From an uncultured Actinoplanes sp. (lineage in GTDB: Bacteria; Actinomycetota; Actinomycetes; Mycobacteriales; Micromonosporaceae): DNA of 36,638 nucleotides. The notes under the pieces were generated by a model. That model was given only the letters and a program-made list of their open reading frames with translations. It was not told where the DNA came from and searched no databases. The translations under genes were made by a program, and so were the position numbers. Below, piece after piece: positions 24,728-32,720 of the stretch (positions are counted from its first letter, which is position 1; the number at the start of each line of letters is the position of its first letter). The stretch is taken from contig NZ_CAKUCL010000046.1 of assembly GCF_934643405.1 (NCBI RefSeq), positions 1-36,638 of the forward strand, given 5' to 3'.

Positions 24728-25273
24728 GGGACCTCTCCATCGGGTTATAGCTGAATCGGGGCTGGTGCCCGGGGTGCGCCGGACCGGCCGTGGAGGCGGC
24801 GGACCGGCGGCCGTACGTGCCGGTCTCGTCGGTTCATCCCGTGATGTGGGCCGGGCAACGGCATGCCCGATCACATCGCCCCTACACATGGCAACTCGAG
24901 GCAGGAACGGCAGCCCGATCCGGGTGAAAACCACATCCCGTGAATCTTCCTAGGAACCTAGACTGTTCGACCTTCGGCTCGAGACTACTCGAACCGCCGC
25001 CAGGAACGGCCCGAGCAACGGCGTAAGGCTCGATGGCGTGCCGGCCAGGTTGGTCTGACTTGACAGCGACTGTCCAAGCGTCCAACGACGACGCAACTTG
25101 CTTCCCGACCAAGGACGGCAAACCAAGCAACCGCAACATTGTTTCGCCTTCGCCCTCCATCATTCATCCCCCCGTCCAAAACAATCACCTGCAGATACAT
25201 AAGAGCATGCACTGAATCTCGTGTGATGCAATCCTCGAGTCAACCCCCTCCAACCAAGATGAAGGATTCGAGC
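24728..25273. other. 546 bp non-coding region before the excisionase gene
   Basis: No supportable gene. From about 25080 the base composition falls visibly (AT-rich stretches such as ACAATCACCTGCAGATACAT), suggesting different origin and a promoter or recombinase-binding region for the xis-like gene. Confidence 0.4.
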
Positions 25274-25483
25274 ATGCATAGTGACGAAGGAAAGCCGAAA
25301 GGTGACGAGCTTCTGACAATCGGAGAAGTCGCCGAAATACTTAAGGTCCCAGTAACAACCGTGCGGAAATGGCGGTCTGCCGGTCACGGCCCCAACGGCT
25401 TCCGAGTAGGCAAATTTGTACGCTTTCGCCGGTCTTCGGTGGATCACTTCATTGCCGAACGGGAAGCGGCCGAGAACCAATAA
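25274..25483 (+). CDS. Excisionase-like MerR/AlpA-type HTH protein
   Basis: 69 residues. Core LLTIGEVAEILKVPVTTVRKW followed by wing RVGKFVRFRRSSVDHFIAER is the HTH_17 fold of excisionases and AlpA-type regulators: helix-turn-helix, aromatic/basic wing, then a terminal helix. I chose ATG 25274 because GAAGGA lies 7 bases upstream; the domain starts soon after. Likely recombination directionality factor or repressor of the element. Unusually it is 1.2 kb from the nearest recombinase gene and on the opposite strand. Confidence 0.8.
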   Translation: MHSDEGKPKGDELLTIGEVAEILKVPVTTVRKWRSAGHGPNGFRVGKFVRFRRSSVDHFIAEREAAENQ

Positions 25484-25564
25484 CCTGCCGGGTTGCTGGT
25501 GCTCCAACCAGGTCTGAAACTGCCTCAGTTCGTCTGTAAGGCCATAAAGTAGCGATTGTCTCGT

Positions 25565-26428
25565 TCACGCCCAGCTGAGCGTCTCCAGCCGAGCACGCGA
25601 GACGGCGATGATCTTGAGCGCGAGCAAGTCCCCGCGGCGGGTGGGATGGATGACTTCAATCCACTCTTTGCCGCCGTGCTCAGTGAGACATCGCTGCATG
25701 GCATCGAAGTAGCGGAGACCGAACCCCGCGAAGTATGGCGTGACGTCGTTCTCGACGTCACGTCCGTGGAGATGCACCATCGCTGGTTCGATACCTCGCT
25801 CGAGCAGATGCGCGAAGACGGCGTTGCCTGCTCGGTGCAGCGGACTGGTCGACGGCCAGCGTCCGTTCAGATGTGCCAGCGCCGTCGGATCCTTGACCTC
25901 CCTGTCGGCGAGCGTCAGCCGTTCCAGACGGATGGCGCCGGCGTCGACAGCTCCAATGAGTAGCTCGCGGTAAAGACGAGGCAGCCAACGCTCCATCCCG
26001 AGAAACTCGGGCAGCATGGCGTCCCGTTCAGCTCTTCCGGCCGTGGGATCAACGGGGATTGCGTGAAGCCGCTGCATCGCCGTCTGCAGGTCCTCGCCGC
26101 GGCGCCACAGCAACGTCATCGGGAAGTCCGCGCTGTCATGCCGGTCGAACGTGAACTGCACGCCGCGTTTGCGACCGACCAACGCCTGCCTGAATACCCG
26201 CCGAGCGTCGTAGCCGTAGCTGAGCCCCTGGACGAACTCGGTTTGCCACTGCTCGTCCTGGTGGTTGAACTCCACGTCCAGGTCGACGTCACCCGGCTGG
26301 AGTGCACCCCGGGCGAACGATCCGTATACGTATACCTCCTGGACCAGACGCAAGGGCCACACGTCTTGACCGGCGGCAAGGCGTTCCAGGACACCTTCGG
26401 TCAGCGCTAACGCCCGTTCGCGCCGCAC
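25565..26428 (-). CDS. Nucleotidyltransferase-fold protein
   Basis: 287 residues. Near residues 30-60 it has VYVYGSFARGALQPGDVDLDVEF, the GSxxxG...DxD signature of the polymerase-beta nucleotidyltransferase superfamily (MNT-type, as in toxin-antitoxin, abortive-infection and antibiotic-modifying enzymes). A third acidic residue may be in VQFTFDRHD. The rest, about 200 residues, is mostly helical and unrecognised. ATG 26428 follows a GGAAGG-containing stretch. It is co-oriented with the recombinases, 29 bp after the small ORF, so it is probably part of the integrase operon. Could be a defence or toxin/antitoxin gene (inference). Confidence 0.7.
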   Translation of the reverse strand: MRRERALALTEGVLERLAAGQDVWPLRLVQEVYVYGSFARGALQPGDVDLDVEFNHQDEQWQTEFVQGLSYGYDARRVFRQALVGRKRGVQFTFDRHDSADFPMTLLWRRGEDLQTAMQRLHAIPVDPTAGRAERDAMLPEFLGMERWLPRLYRELLIGAVDAGAIRLERLTLADREVKDPTALAHLNGRWPSTSPLHRAGNAVFAHLLERGIEPAMVHLHGRDVENDVTPYFAGFGLRYFDAMQRCLTEHGGKEWIEVIHPTRRGDLLALKIIAVSRARLETLSWA

Positions 26429-26457
26429 ATCTCACCGCCTTCCCCGAGCAGATGCCC

Positions 26458-26721
26458 TCACTCTTGATCCCCAGCCACACGTCGGCGGGCCCGGGCCGAC
26501 TTCTCGGCCAGTTGCAGCATGTACGCCCGCCGAGCATGCTCGGCCATTTTCGCCCGCGTCTCCGGGTCCAATACCCCCAACGGGTCGACCTGCTTCTCAA
26601 ACCGCGCCAGGAACGACGCTGTCGCCGACGCCGTCCGCCCCCGGCGGTCCGCAGTATTCGCCCATGACGCATGCGCGGCGATCCGGGCCCGCCGCGACCG
26701 CTGCTTCGCATTCAACGCCAT
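26458..26721 (-). CDS. Small conserved basic protein in the integrase operon
   Basis: 87 residues from ATG 26721 (MALNAKQRSRRARIAAHASW). It is helical and basic, with AEHARRAYMLQLAEKSARAR near the end. Similar small proteins occur in many actinobacterial mobile regions, but I know of no function. A GTG 15 bases upstream overlaps the recombinase stop and would make coupling tight. It sits between recombinase and nucleotidyltransferase genes. Confidence 0.6.
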   Translation of the reverse strand: MALNAKQRSRRARIAAHASWANTADRRGRTASATASFLARFEKQVDPLGVLDPETRAKMAEHARRAYMLQLAEKSARARRRVAGDQE

Positions 26722-26732
26722 CGCACGCCCCC

Positions 26733-27683
26733 TCACACCCGTTCACCGATTCGCAGCCGCGCGTGGGTCTGCTGCGCGCGTTCGGCCGCGGCCGAAGCCC
26801 CGTACCGGCGGGGCATGTCATCGGACGCCCAGCCCAGAACCAGCATCAGATCGCCGGTGTCTCCGCCGGCGAGTTTCCACTGGTGGGCGAAGTTGTGCCG
26901 CCACCGATGCGCGTGGACATCGGCCACCCCGGCCAGCCCGCCACGACGCCGCAGCATGATCTTGATGCCATTCGACGACAGCGGAATATCACCTCGGGCC
27001 GGCAGCCACATCGCGGACGACCGGGCCGCTCGGCGTCGGCCACGAACGCGGAGAAACTTGCTCAATGCATGCCCGGTCTTCGGGCCGAACCGCACCCGCC
27101 GATCCTTCATGCCCTTGCCGTGAAACAGCAGCGAGTCGCTGTTCAGATCCACGTCGTCCAGCTGCAGGCCGGCGACCTCCGACAGCCGGGCCCCCGTGTT
27201 GTAGAAGATCCGGATGATCGCCTCGTCCCGCAACGCCAGGTAGTCCTTGCCTTTGCAGGTAGCCAGGATCTTGGCAGTGTCGTCGTCGCCCAGGATCGGG
27301 ATGAGGACCTGCGCGGTCTTCGGCTGCTTCACCCGATCCAGCGGTGACCGATCGAGGTCTTCCTCCTCGACCAGCCACCGGAAGAACTGCTGCAGACCCT
27401 TGTGCTTGTTCAGCGCCGTGGACGCCGACCTGGTCTGCACCATCCACGCCTGGAACTCCTCGACGTGGCCCCGCTGCACCTCGGTCGGATCCTCCGCCGC
27501 CTCACCGGCGTCGAGCCGGCCCGCGTTGTCGAGCAGGTACCGCCCGAGCTGCGCGCCGGCGATCAGGTAGTTGTAACGGGTGGTCTCCGGGTAGTTCCCC
27601 GCGCGCAGGGTGCGGTCCCAGTCCCGTAGGTAGTCGAACCAGGCCGGCGCCAGTCCATGGCCGACCTTCAGCAGATCCAGCAC
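26733..27683 (-). CDS. Tyrosine recombinase 2 (XerC/D-like integrase)
   Basis: 316 residues from GTG 27683, chosen because it lies after a GGTGAGG-type site and aligns with the start of the paralogue; an earlier start would add 36 unmatched residues. SAM-like core-binding domain about 10-120; catalytic domain about 135-310 with Arg in YNTGARLSEVAG, Lys in FHGKGMKDRRVRF, HRWR in HAHRWRHNF, Trp in VLGWAS, and Tyr in MPRRYGAS. All catalytic positions are present. Closely similar to the gene just upstream along most of its length, so it arose by duplication or is a paired recombinase. Confidence 0.85.
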   Translation of the reverse strand: MLDLLKVGHGLAPAWFDYLRDWDRTLRAGNYPETTRYNYLIAGAQLGRYLLDNAGRLDAGEAAEDPTEVQRGHVEEFQAWMVQTRSASTALNKHKGLQQFFRWLVEEEDLDRSPLDRVKQPKTAQVLIPILGDDDTAKILATCKGKDYLALRDEAIIRIFYNTGARLSEVAGLQLDDVDLNSDSLLFHGKGMKDRRVRFGPKTGHALSKFLRVRGRRRAARSSAMWLPARGDIPLSSNGIKIMLRRRGGLAGVADVHAHRWRHNFAHQWKLAGGDTGDLMLVLGWASDDMPRRYGASAAAERAQQTHARLRIGERV

Positions 27684-27905
27684 CCACCTCACCCCGCAGA
27701 CGATGCGCGAGCCCAGCCGATGGACTCCTTGACTACGCGCAAGGGCACGTAGCGCGCCGCACATCCGCATGCGCGGCGCTCTGTCGATCATCGGAGCTGG
27801 CCGCAGCGACCGGAAGTTGTCCGCGGTTGTCCTTCTCTGTCCTCCTCCCCTGTATTCGACAGCCTGGCTGCGGCGGCGGATACCGCCGCCGCAGCCAGAA
27901 ACCGG

Positions 27906-28868
27906 TTAGATTCGCTCGCCGATGCCCATCTGCACCTGCAGCTCCTGCGCCCGCTCCGCCGCCGCGCTCGCCCCGTACCTACGCGGCATGTCCTCCGACG
28001 CCCACCCCAGCAACAGCATCAGGTCACCGGTGTTCCCGCCGGCCCGGTGCCATTCATGGGCGAAGTTGTGCCGCCACCGGTGCGCGTGCGTATTCGTCAC
28101 ACCGGCGGCCGCGCCGCGGCGCTTGAGCATCAGCTTGATGCCGTTGGGCGACAGCGGCTTTCCGCCTTTCTCCGCCATCCACAGCTGCGGCACCTCGGCA
28201 GCGCCTTTCCGCTTCGCCCGGGCCCGCAGATACCGGGCGATCGCCCGGGACGTCTTCGGGCCGAACCGCACCCGGCGGTCCTTGGCGCCTTTGCCGTGCA
28301 GGTGCACCGACTCGGTGTTCATGTCCAGATCGGCCAGCAGCAGATTCCCGATTTCCGACAGGCGTGCGCCAGTGTTGTAATACAGCCGGATCAGCGCTTC
28401 GTCCCGCAACGACATGAACGTCTTGCCCTTGGTGCCGTCGAGCAGTTTCTTCGTGTCGTCGTCCCCCATGATCGGCACGAGTTTCTGCGGGGTCTGCGGC
28501 TGCTTCACCCGCTCCATCGGTGACCGGTCGATCTCCTCTTCCTCCACCAGGTACTTGAAGAACTGCTGCAAGCTCTTGTGCTTGTTCAGCGCGGTCGACG
28601 CCGACCGGGTCTCGATCATCCACGCCTGGAACGACTCGACGTGTGCTTTCGTCACCAGGGTGGGATCCTGCGCGGCGTCATCGGCGTCCGGATCGGGGGA
28701 CTCATCGGCCAGATACTTGGCCATTTGCGCGGCGGCCAGCAGGTAGTTGTAGCGGGTCGTCTCCGGGTGATTCCCGGCCCGCAGGGCGCGGTCCCAGTCG
28801 CGTAGGAAGCCGGCCCAGTCGCCCTTCTCCAGGCCTTCGCACAGTCGGTCGAGCTTCAGTAGGGGCAT
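27906..28868 (-). CDS. Tyrosine recombinase 1 (XerC/D-like integrase)
   Basis: 320 residues. N-terminal core-binding domain (WDRALRAGNHPETTRYNYLL, RSASTALNKHKSLQQFFKYL), catalytic domain with Arg in YNTGARLSEIG, Lys in LHGKGAKDRRV, HRWR in HAHRWRHNFAH, Trp in LLGWAS and Tyr in MPRRYGAS. ATG 28868 follows AGGTGACGAGAG. It begins 115 bp from the attachment repeat in tRNA-Pro, the usual position of the integrase of a tRNA-targeting element, so it probably made the insertion. Confidence 0.9.
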   Translation of the reverse strand: MPLLKLDRLCEGLEKGDWAGFLRDWDRALRAGNHPETTRYNYLLAAAQMAKYLADESPDPDADDAAQDPTLVTKAHVESFQAWMIETRSASTALNKHKSLQQFFKYLVEEEEIDRSPMERVKQPQTPQKLVPIMGDDDTKKLLDGTKGKTFMSLRDEALIRLYYNTGARLSEIGNLLLADLDMNTESVHLHGKGAKDRRVRFGPKTSRAIARYLRARAKRKGAAEVPQLWMAEKGGKPLSPNGIKLMLKRRGAAAGVTNTHAHRWRHNFAHEWHRAGGNTGDLMLLLGWASEDMPRRYGASAAAERAQELQVQMGIGERI

Positions 28869-28940
28869 CTCTCGTCACCTGCCGAGTCAAGGGGTCTACA
28901 AGCGGCGTGCTCGACCCGGCTGACGTCGTCAGACACGAGA

Positions 28941-28979
28941 AAGGGGCTCTCGCAAGTCTCTGACCTGCGAAAACCCCTT
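28941..28979 (-). terminator. Hairpin terminator after tRNA-Pro
   Basis: AAGGGG (28941-28946) pairs with CCCCTT (28974-28979); inside, CGCA-A-GTC (28951-28958) pairs with GAC-C-TGCG (28962-28969). Read leftward the stem is followed by TTCTC. It would end the leftward tRNA transcript. It lies on the element side of the repeat, so the present terminator was brought by the element. Confidence 0.6.
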
Positions 28980-28982
28980 CGC

Positions 28983-29058
<76 letters not shown>

Positions 29059-29110
29059 ATGCCACCCGGGAAACCGACCCCGCGCGGCAACCCCTACAGC
29101 CTACAACGCC

Positions 29111-30502
29111 CTACCCGTGGGCCTTGCCCCGACCCCCCGGGCCGGTCTTCTTGCGCGGCTTGACCGACACCTCGATGGGTGACCCCTCGAAGCCGAACTC
29201 CTCGCGGAGCTTGCGCTCGATGAACCGCTGGTACCCGGCGTCCAGCGGCCCGGTCGTGAACAGCACAAACCGGGGCGGCGCCACCCCTGCCTGCGTCGCG
29301 AAGAGGATGCGGGGGGCGCGACCGCCCCGTACGGGGTGCGGGGTGGCCTGGGTCAGCGCGGTCAGCCACTGGTTCAGGGCGCCGGTGGGGACGCGCTGCT
29401 CCCACGACTCCAGGGCACGACGCAGTGCGGGCGCCAGCTTGTCGACCGCTCGGCCCGTTTTGGCCGAGATGTTGACGCGGATCGCCCACGGGATGCGCTT
29501 GAGCTCGCGGTCGATCTCCTTGTCCAGGTAGAAGCGGCGGTCGGCGTCGACCAGGTCCCACTTGTTGAAGGCGATCACCAGGGCTCGGCCGGCCTCGACG
29601 ACCTGGGTCAGGACGCGCTGGTCCTGCTCGGAGATCGGCTCGGCGGCGTCCAGAAGCACGACGGCCACCTCGGCGGCTTCGACGGCTCCGGCCGTACGCA
29701 AGGCGGCGTAATACTCCGTGCCGGAGGCCTGGTTGACGCGTTTGCGCAAGCCGGCCGTGTCGACGAACTGCCACACCTCCCCGTCCATCTCGACGAGGCT
29801 GTCCACCGGGTCGACCGTGGTGCCGGCGACCGAGTCGACGACCGCTCGCTCTTCTTTGGACACCTTGTTGAGCAGCGACGACTTGCCGACGTTGGGGCGC
29901 CCGACCAGGGCGACCCGGCGGGGGCCTCGGGGTCCGCCTTCCACCACCGGCGGGGTGGGCGGTAGGGCCGAAAGTATGTCGTCGAGCAGATCGCCCGAGC
30001 CGCGGCCGTGCAGCGCCGAGATCGGGTGCGGCTCGCCCAGTCCGAGCGACCACAAGCCGACCGCTTCGAGTTCGAGGTTCTGATTGTCGGCCTTGTTCGC
30101 GACCAGAATGACCGGCTTGTGCGACCGCCGCAGCATCTTGACCGCGGCCTCGTCGACGTCGGTCGCGCCGACCGTCACGTCGACCACGAAGATCACGACG
30201 TCGGCCGTCTGGACGGCGATCTCGGCCTGCGCGGCGATGGCGGCGGCGCGATCACGCGCGTCCGGCTCCCAGCCGCCCGTGTCGACGACGGTGAACCGGC
30301 GGCCGTTCCACTGGGCGTCGTAGGGCACGCGGTCCCGGGTCACCCCGGGCACGTCCTCGACGACCGCCTGACGACGGCCGATGATGCGGTTGACCAGCGT
30401 CGACTTGCCGACGTTCGGCCGGCCGACGACGGCCACCACGGGAACCGGAGCATTCGAGTCGTCGGGAGCGACGACGTCGAGCTCTACGGGAAACTCGCTC
30501 AC
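29111..30502 (-). CDS. der: Ribosome-assembly GTPase Der (EngA)
   Basis: 463 residues with two GTPase domains and a C-terminal KH-like domain, the unique Der layout. G domain 1: GRPNVGKSTLVNR, VDTGGWE, NKAD. G domain 2: GRPNVGKSSLLNK, VDTAGLR, NKWD. The C-terminal part (VLFTTGPLDAGYQRFIERKL) ends in a basic tail. It helps mature the 50S ribosomal subunit. GTG start overlaps the stop of cmk by 4 bases, so the two are coupled, an arrangement common in actinobacteria. Confidence 0.97.
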   Translation of the reverse strand: MSEFPVELDVVAPDDSNAPVPVVAVVGRPNVGKSTLVNRIIGRRQAVVEDVPGVTRDRVPYDAQWNGRRFTVVDTGGWEPDARDRAAAIAAQAEIAVQTADVVIFVVDVTVGATDVDEAAVKMLRRSHKPVILVANKADNQNLELEAVGLWSLGLGEPHPISALHGRGSGDLLDDILSALPPTPPVVEGGPRGPRRVALVGRPNVGKSSLLNKVSKEERAVVDSVAGTTVDPVDSLVEMDGEVWQFVDTAGLRKRVNQASGTEYYAALRTAGAVEAAEVAVVLLDAAEPISEQDQRVLTQVVEAGRALVIAFNKWDLVDADRRFYLDKEIDRELKRIPWAIRVNISAKTGRAVDKLAPALRRALESWEQRVPTGALNQWLTALTQATPHPVRGGRAPRILFATQAGVAPPRFVLFTTGPLDAGYQRFIERKLREEFGFEGSPIEVSVKPRKKTGPGGRGKAHG

Positions 30503-31179
30503 GCTTGTACCTTGCTTTTCAAAAGTCCCAGCACGTACGCGACGACCTCGTCGATGCCCATGCCGGTCGTGTCGACCTCGATCGCGTCCGTGGCCTGGCG
30601 CAGCGGGTCGGCCGCGCGGGACGAGTCGAGCTTGTCACGCCGGGCGAGATCGGCCTCGGTGGCGGCGACGTCGGTGGCGTCCTCGGCGCTGCGCCGCTGG
30701 GCGCGGGCCGCGGACGAGGCGGTCAGGTAGACCTTGAGGTCGGCGTCAGGGGCTACGACCGACGCGATGTCCCGGCCTTCCACGACGATGCGCGGGTGGG
30801 ACGCGATGATCTCCTGCTGCAGAAAAACCAGGTGCTTGCGTACGGCGGGAACCGCGGCCACGGCCGACACGGCGCCGGTGACTTCCGGCCCTCGGATCGG
30901 CGCGTCGACGCTGACCCCGTTCGCCGCGAAATGCGGGGCTGCCGGGTCCGTACCGATCGAAAGCTCGGTCTCCAGCGCGATCTTCGCGATGGCCTCCTGG
31001 TCCGCCAGGTCGACGCCGGCCTGCAGAACAGACCAGGTGACCGCGCGGTACATCGCACCGGTGTCCAGGTAGACCCCGTCCAGGGCGGTCGCCAGACGCC
31101 GGGAGACGGTGGACTTGCCCGAACCGGAGGGGCCGTCGACGGCCACCACACACTTCTCCGGCCGTACTTCTTCCGCCAC
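30499..31179 (-). CDS. cmk: Cytidylate kinase
   Basis: 226 residues. P-loop VDGPSGSGKSTVSRRLA; YLDTGAMYRAVTW; VVEGRDIASVVAPDADLKVY; lid region ARRDKLDSSRAADPL. It phosphorylates CMP and dCMP with ATP in the cytosol. I prefer the GTG at 31179, since GGAGG (complement of 31187-31191) lies 7 bases upstream; the TTG at 31185 is too close to it. It is followed by der with a 4-base overlap. Confidence 0.96.
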   Translation of the reverse strand: MAEEVRPEKCVVAVDGPSGSGKSTVSRRLATALDGVYLDTGAMYRAVTWSVLQAGVDLADQEAIAKIALETELSIGTDPAAPHFAANGVSVDAPIRGPEVTGAVSAVAAVPAVRKHLVFLQQEIIASHPRIVVEGRDIASVVAPDADLKVYLTASSAARAQRRSAEDATDVAATEADLARRDKLDSSRAADPLRQATDAIEVDTTGMGIDEVVAYVLGLLKSKVQA

Positions 31180-31287
31180 CGTCAATCCTCCGTTCGCCCG
31201 CCCGACCCAACCCTCCCATTGTGCCCGTCCCCCACGGCTTCGACGAACTAGGGTATGTTACCCGTCAGTAGCCGCAAGGAGGTCGCG

Positions 31288-31953
31288 ATGCCCACGCTCG
31301 ACCGGCACGACACCGTCTATGTCCTGGACCTCGGCGACGGCGAGAACCGCCTCCATCCCGACTTCCTGGCGCAGGTCAACGAGCTGCTCGACGAGGTCGT
31401 CGCCGGCGACGGCCCCCGCGCGCTGGTGACCGCCGCGACCGGCAAGATCTGGTCGAACGGCCTGGATCTCGACTGGCTGTCCGAGCACCCCGAGCAGTTC
31501 ACCGAGTACGGGACGCGGGTCCAGGCGCTGTTCGCCCGCGTGCTGACCCTGCCGATGGTGACGGTGGCCGCGCTGCAGGGCCACACGTTCGCCGCCGGCG
31601 CGATGCTGTCGCTGGCCCACGACCTGCGGGTCATGCGCGCCGACCGCGGCTTCTGGTGCCTGCCCGAGGCCGACATCGCCATCCCGTTCACGACCGGCAT
31701 GTCCGCGCTGATCCAGGCCCGGCTGACCCCGCAGACGGCCCACGAGGCGATGGTGACCGCACGACGGTACGGCGGCCAGGACGCCTGCGCACGGCAGATC
31801 GTCGACCTTGCGGTGAGCGAGGACGCCGTACGCAATGAGGCTTTTGCCCTGGCTCAGGCGCACGCCGCCAAGGCCGGCCCGACGCTGGAGACGATCAAGA
31901 CGCGGATGTACGCGCCGGCGCTCGCGGCCCTGGCCGAGAAGCCGGCGCCGTAG
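31288..31953 (+). CDS. Enoyl-CoA hydratase/isomerase-family protein
   Basis: 221 residues of crotonase fold. Oxyanion-hole regions ATGKIWSNGLDLDWL and LQGHTFAAGAMLSLAHDLRV. Later FWCLPEADIAIPFTTGMSAL aligns with the region holding the catalytic acid; the isomerase-like Glu appears kept (PEADI). The C-terminus is short, as in delta3-delta2 enoyl-CoA isomerases. ATG 31288 follows AAGGAGG by 6 bases. It runs opposite to cmk and rluB, a single gene of fatty-acid metabolism; exact substrate unknown. Confidence 0.85.
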   Translation: MPTLDRHDTVYVLDLGDGENRLHPDFLAQVNELLDEVVAGDGPRALVTAATGKIWSNGLDLDWLSEHPEQFTEYGTRVQALFARVLTLPMVTVAALQGHTFAAGAMLSLAHDLRVMRADRGFWCLPEADIAIPFTTGMSALIQARLTPQTAHEAMVTARRYGGQDACARQIVDLAVSEDAVRNEAFALAQAHAAKAGPTLETIKTRMYAPALAALAEKPAP

Positions 31954-31982
31954 GCCGCGCGACGCCGCCGATTGGGGACGAG

Positions 31983-32720
31983 CTAGTCGCCGGCCTCCTT
32001 GAACAGGGCCGCGACCTCGGCGTTCGACAGGTGGCGGAAGCCGCCGGGGCGCAGGTCGCCCAGGCGGATCGGGCCGACCGACGTGCGGATCAGGCGGGTC
32101 ACCGGGTGGCCGACGGCCTCCATCATGCGGCGCACGATGTGCTTGCGGCCCTCGTGCAGGGTCAGCTCGACGTGGGCCGTCTTGCCGATCGCGTCGACCA
32201 GGCGGAAGCTGTCGAGGCGCGCGGGGCCGTCCTCCAGCTCGATGCCGGCCATCAGCTGACGGCCGACGTTGCGGGCCAGCGGGCCGTTGATGACCTCGGC
32301 CAGGTACGTCTTGGAGATCCCGTACCGGGGGTGGGTCAGCTTGTTGGTCAGGTCGCCGTCGTTGGTGATCAGCAGCAGGCCCTCGCTGTCCGCGTCGAGG
32401 CGGCCGACGTGGTAGAGGCGCTGCTCGAACTGGCCGAGGAAGTCGGCGAGCTCGGTGCGGCCCTTCTCGTCGTCGAGCGAGGAGACGACGCCGCGCGGCT
32501 TGTTCATCGCCAGGTAGACCAGCTTGGTGTTGGTGATCACCCGCTGGCCGTCGACGTGGATCTCCGCGGTTGCTGGATCGACCTTGTCGCCGAGCTTGGC
32601 GACCTTGCCGTTGACCGTCACGCGCCGGCGGAAGATCAGATCTTCGCAGGCGCGGCGGGATCCAACACCGGCGGCCGCCAGCACTTTCTGGAGGCGTTCG
32701 GCGGTGTCAGCCTGAGGCAT
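31983..32720 (-). CDS. rluB: 23S rRNA pseudouridine synthase RluB
   Basis: 245 residues. N-terminal S4 RNA-binding domain (RLQKVLAAAGVGSRRACEDL), then RsuA/RluB catalytic domain with VGRLDADSEGLLLITNDGDL holding the catalytic Asp, and GRKHIVRRMMEAVGHPVTRL. It modifies a uridine in the 23S rRNA; RluB is the usual actinobacterial member beside scpB. Its start overlaps the scpB end by 14 bases. Confidence 0.92.
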   Translation of the reverse strand: MPQADTAERLQKVLAAAGVGSRRACEDLIFRRRVTVNGKVAKLGDKVDPATAEIHVDGQRVITNTKLVYLAMNKPRGVVSSLDDEKGRTELADFLGQFEQRLYHVGRLDADSEGLLLITNDGDLTNKLTHPRYGISKTYLAEVINGPLARNVGRQLMAGIELEDGPARLDSFRLVDAIGKTAHVELTLHEGRKHIVRRMMEAVGHPVTRLIRTSVGPIRLGDLRPGGFRHLSNAEVAALFKEAGD

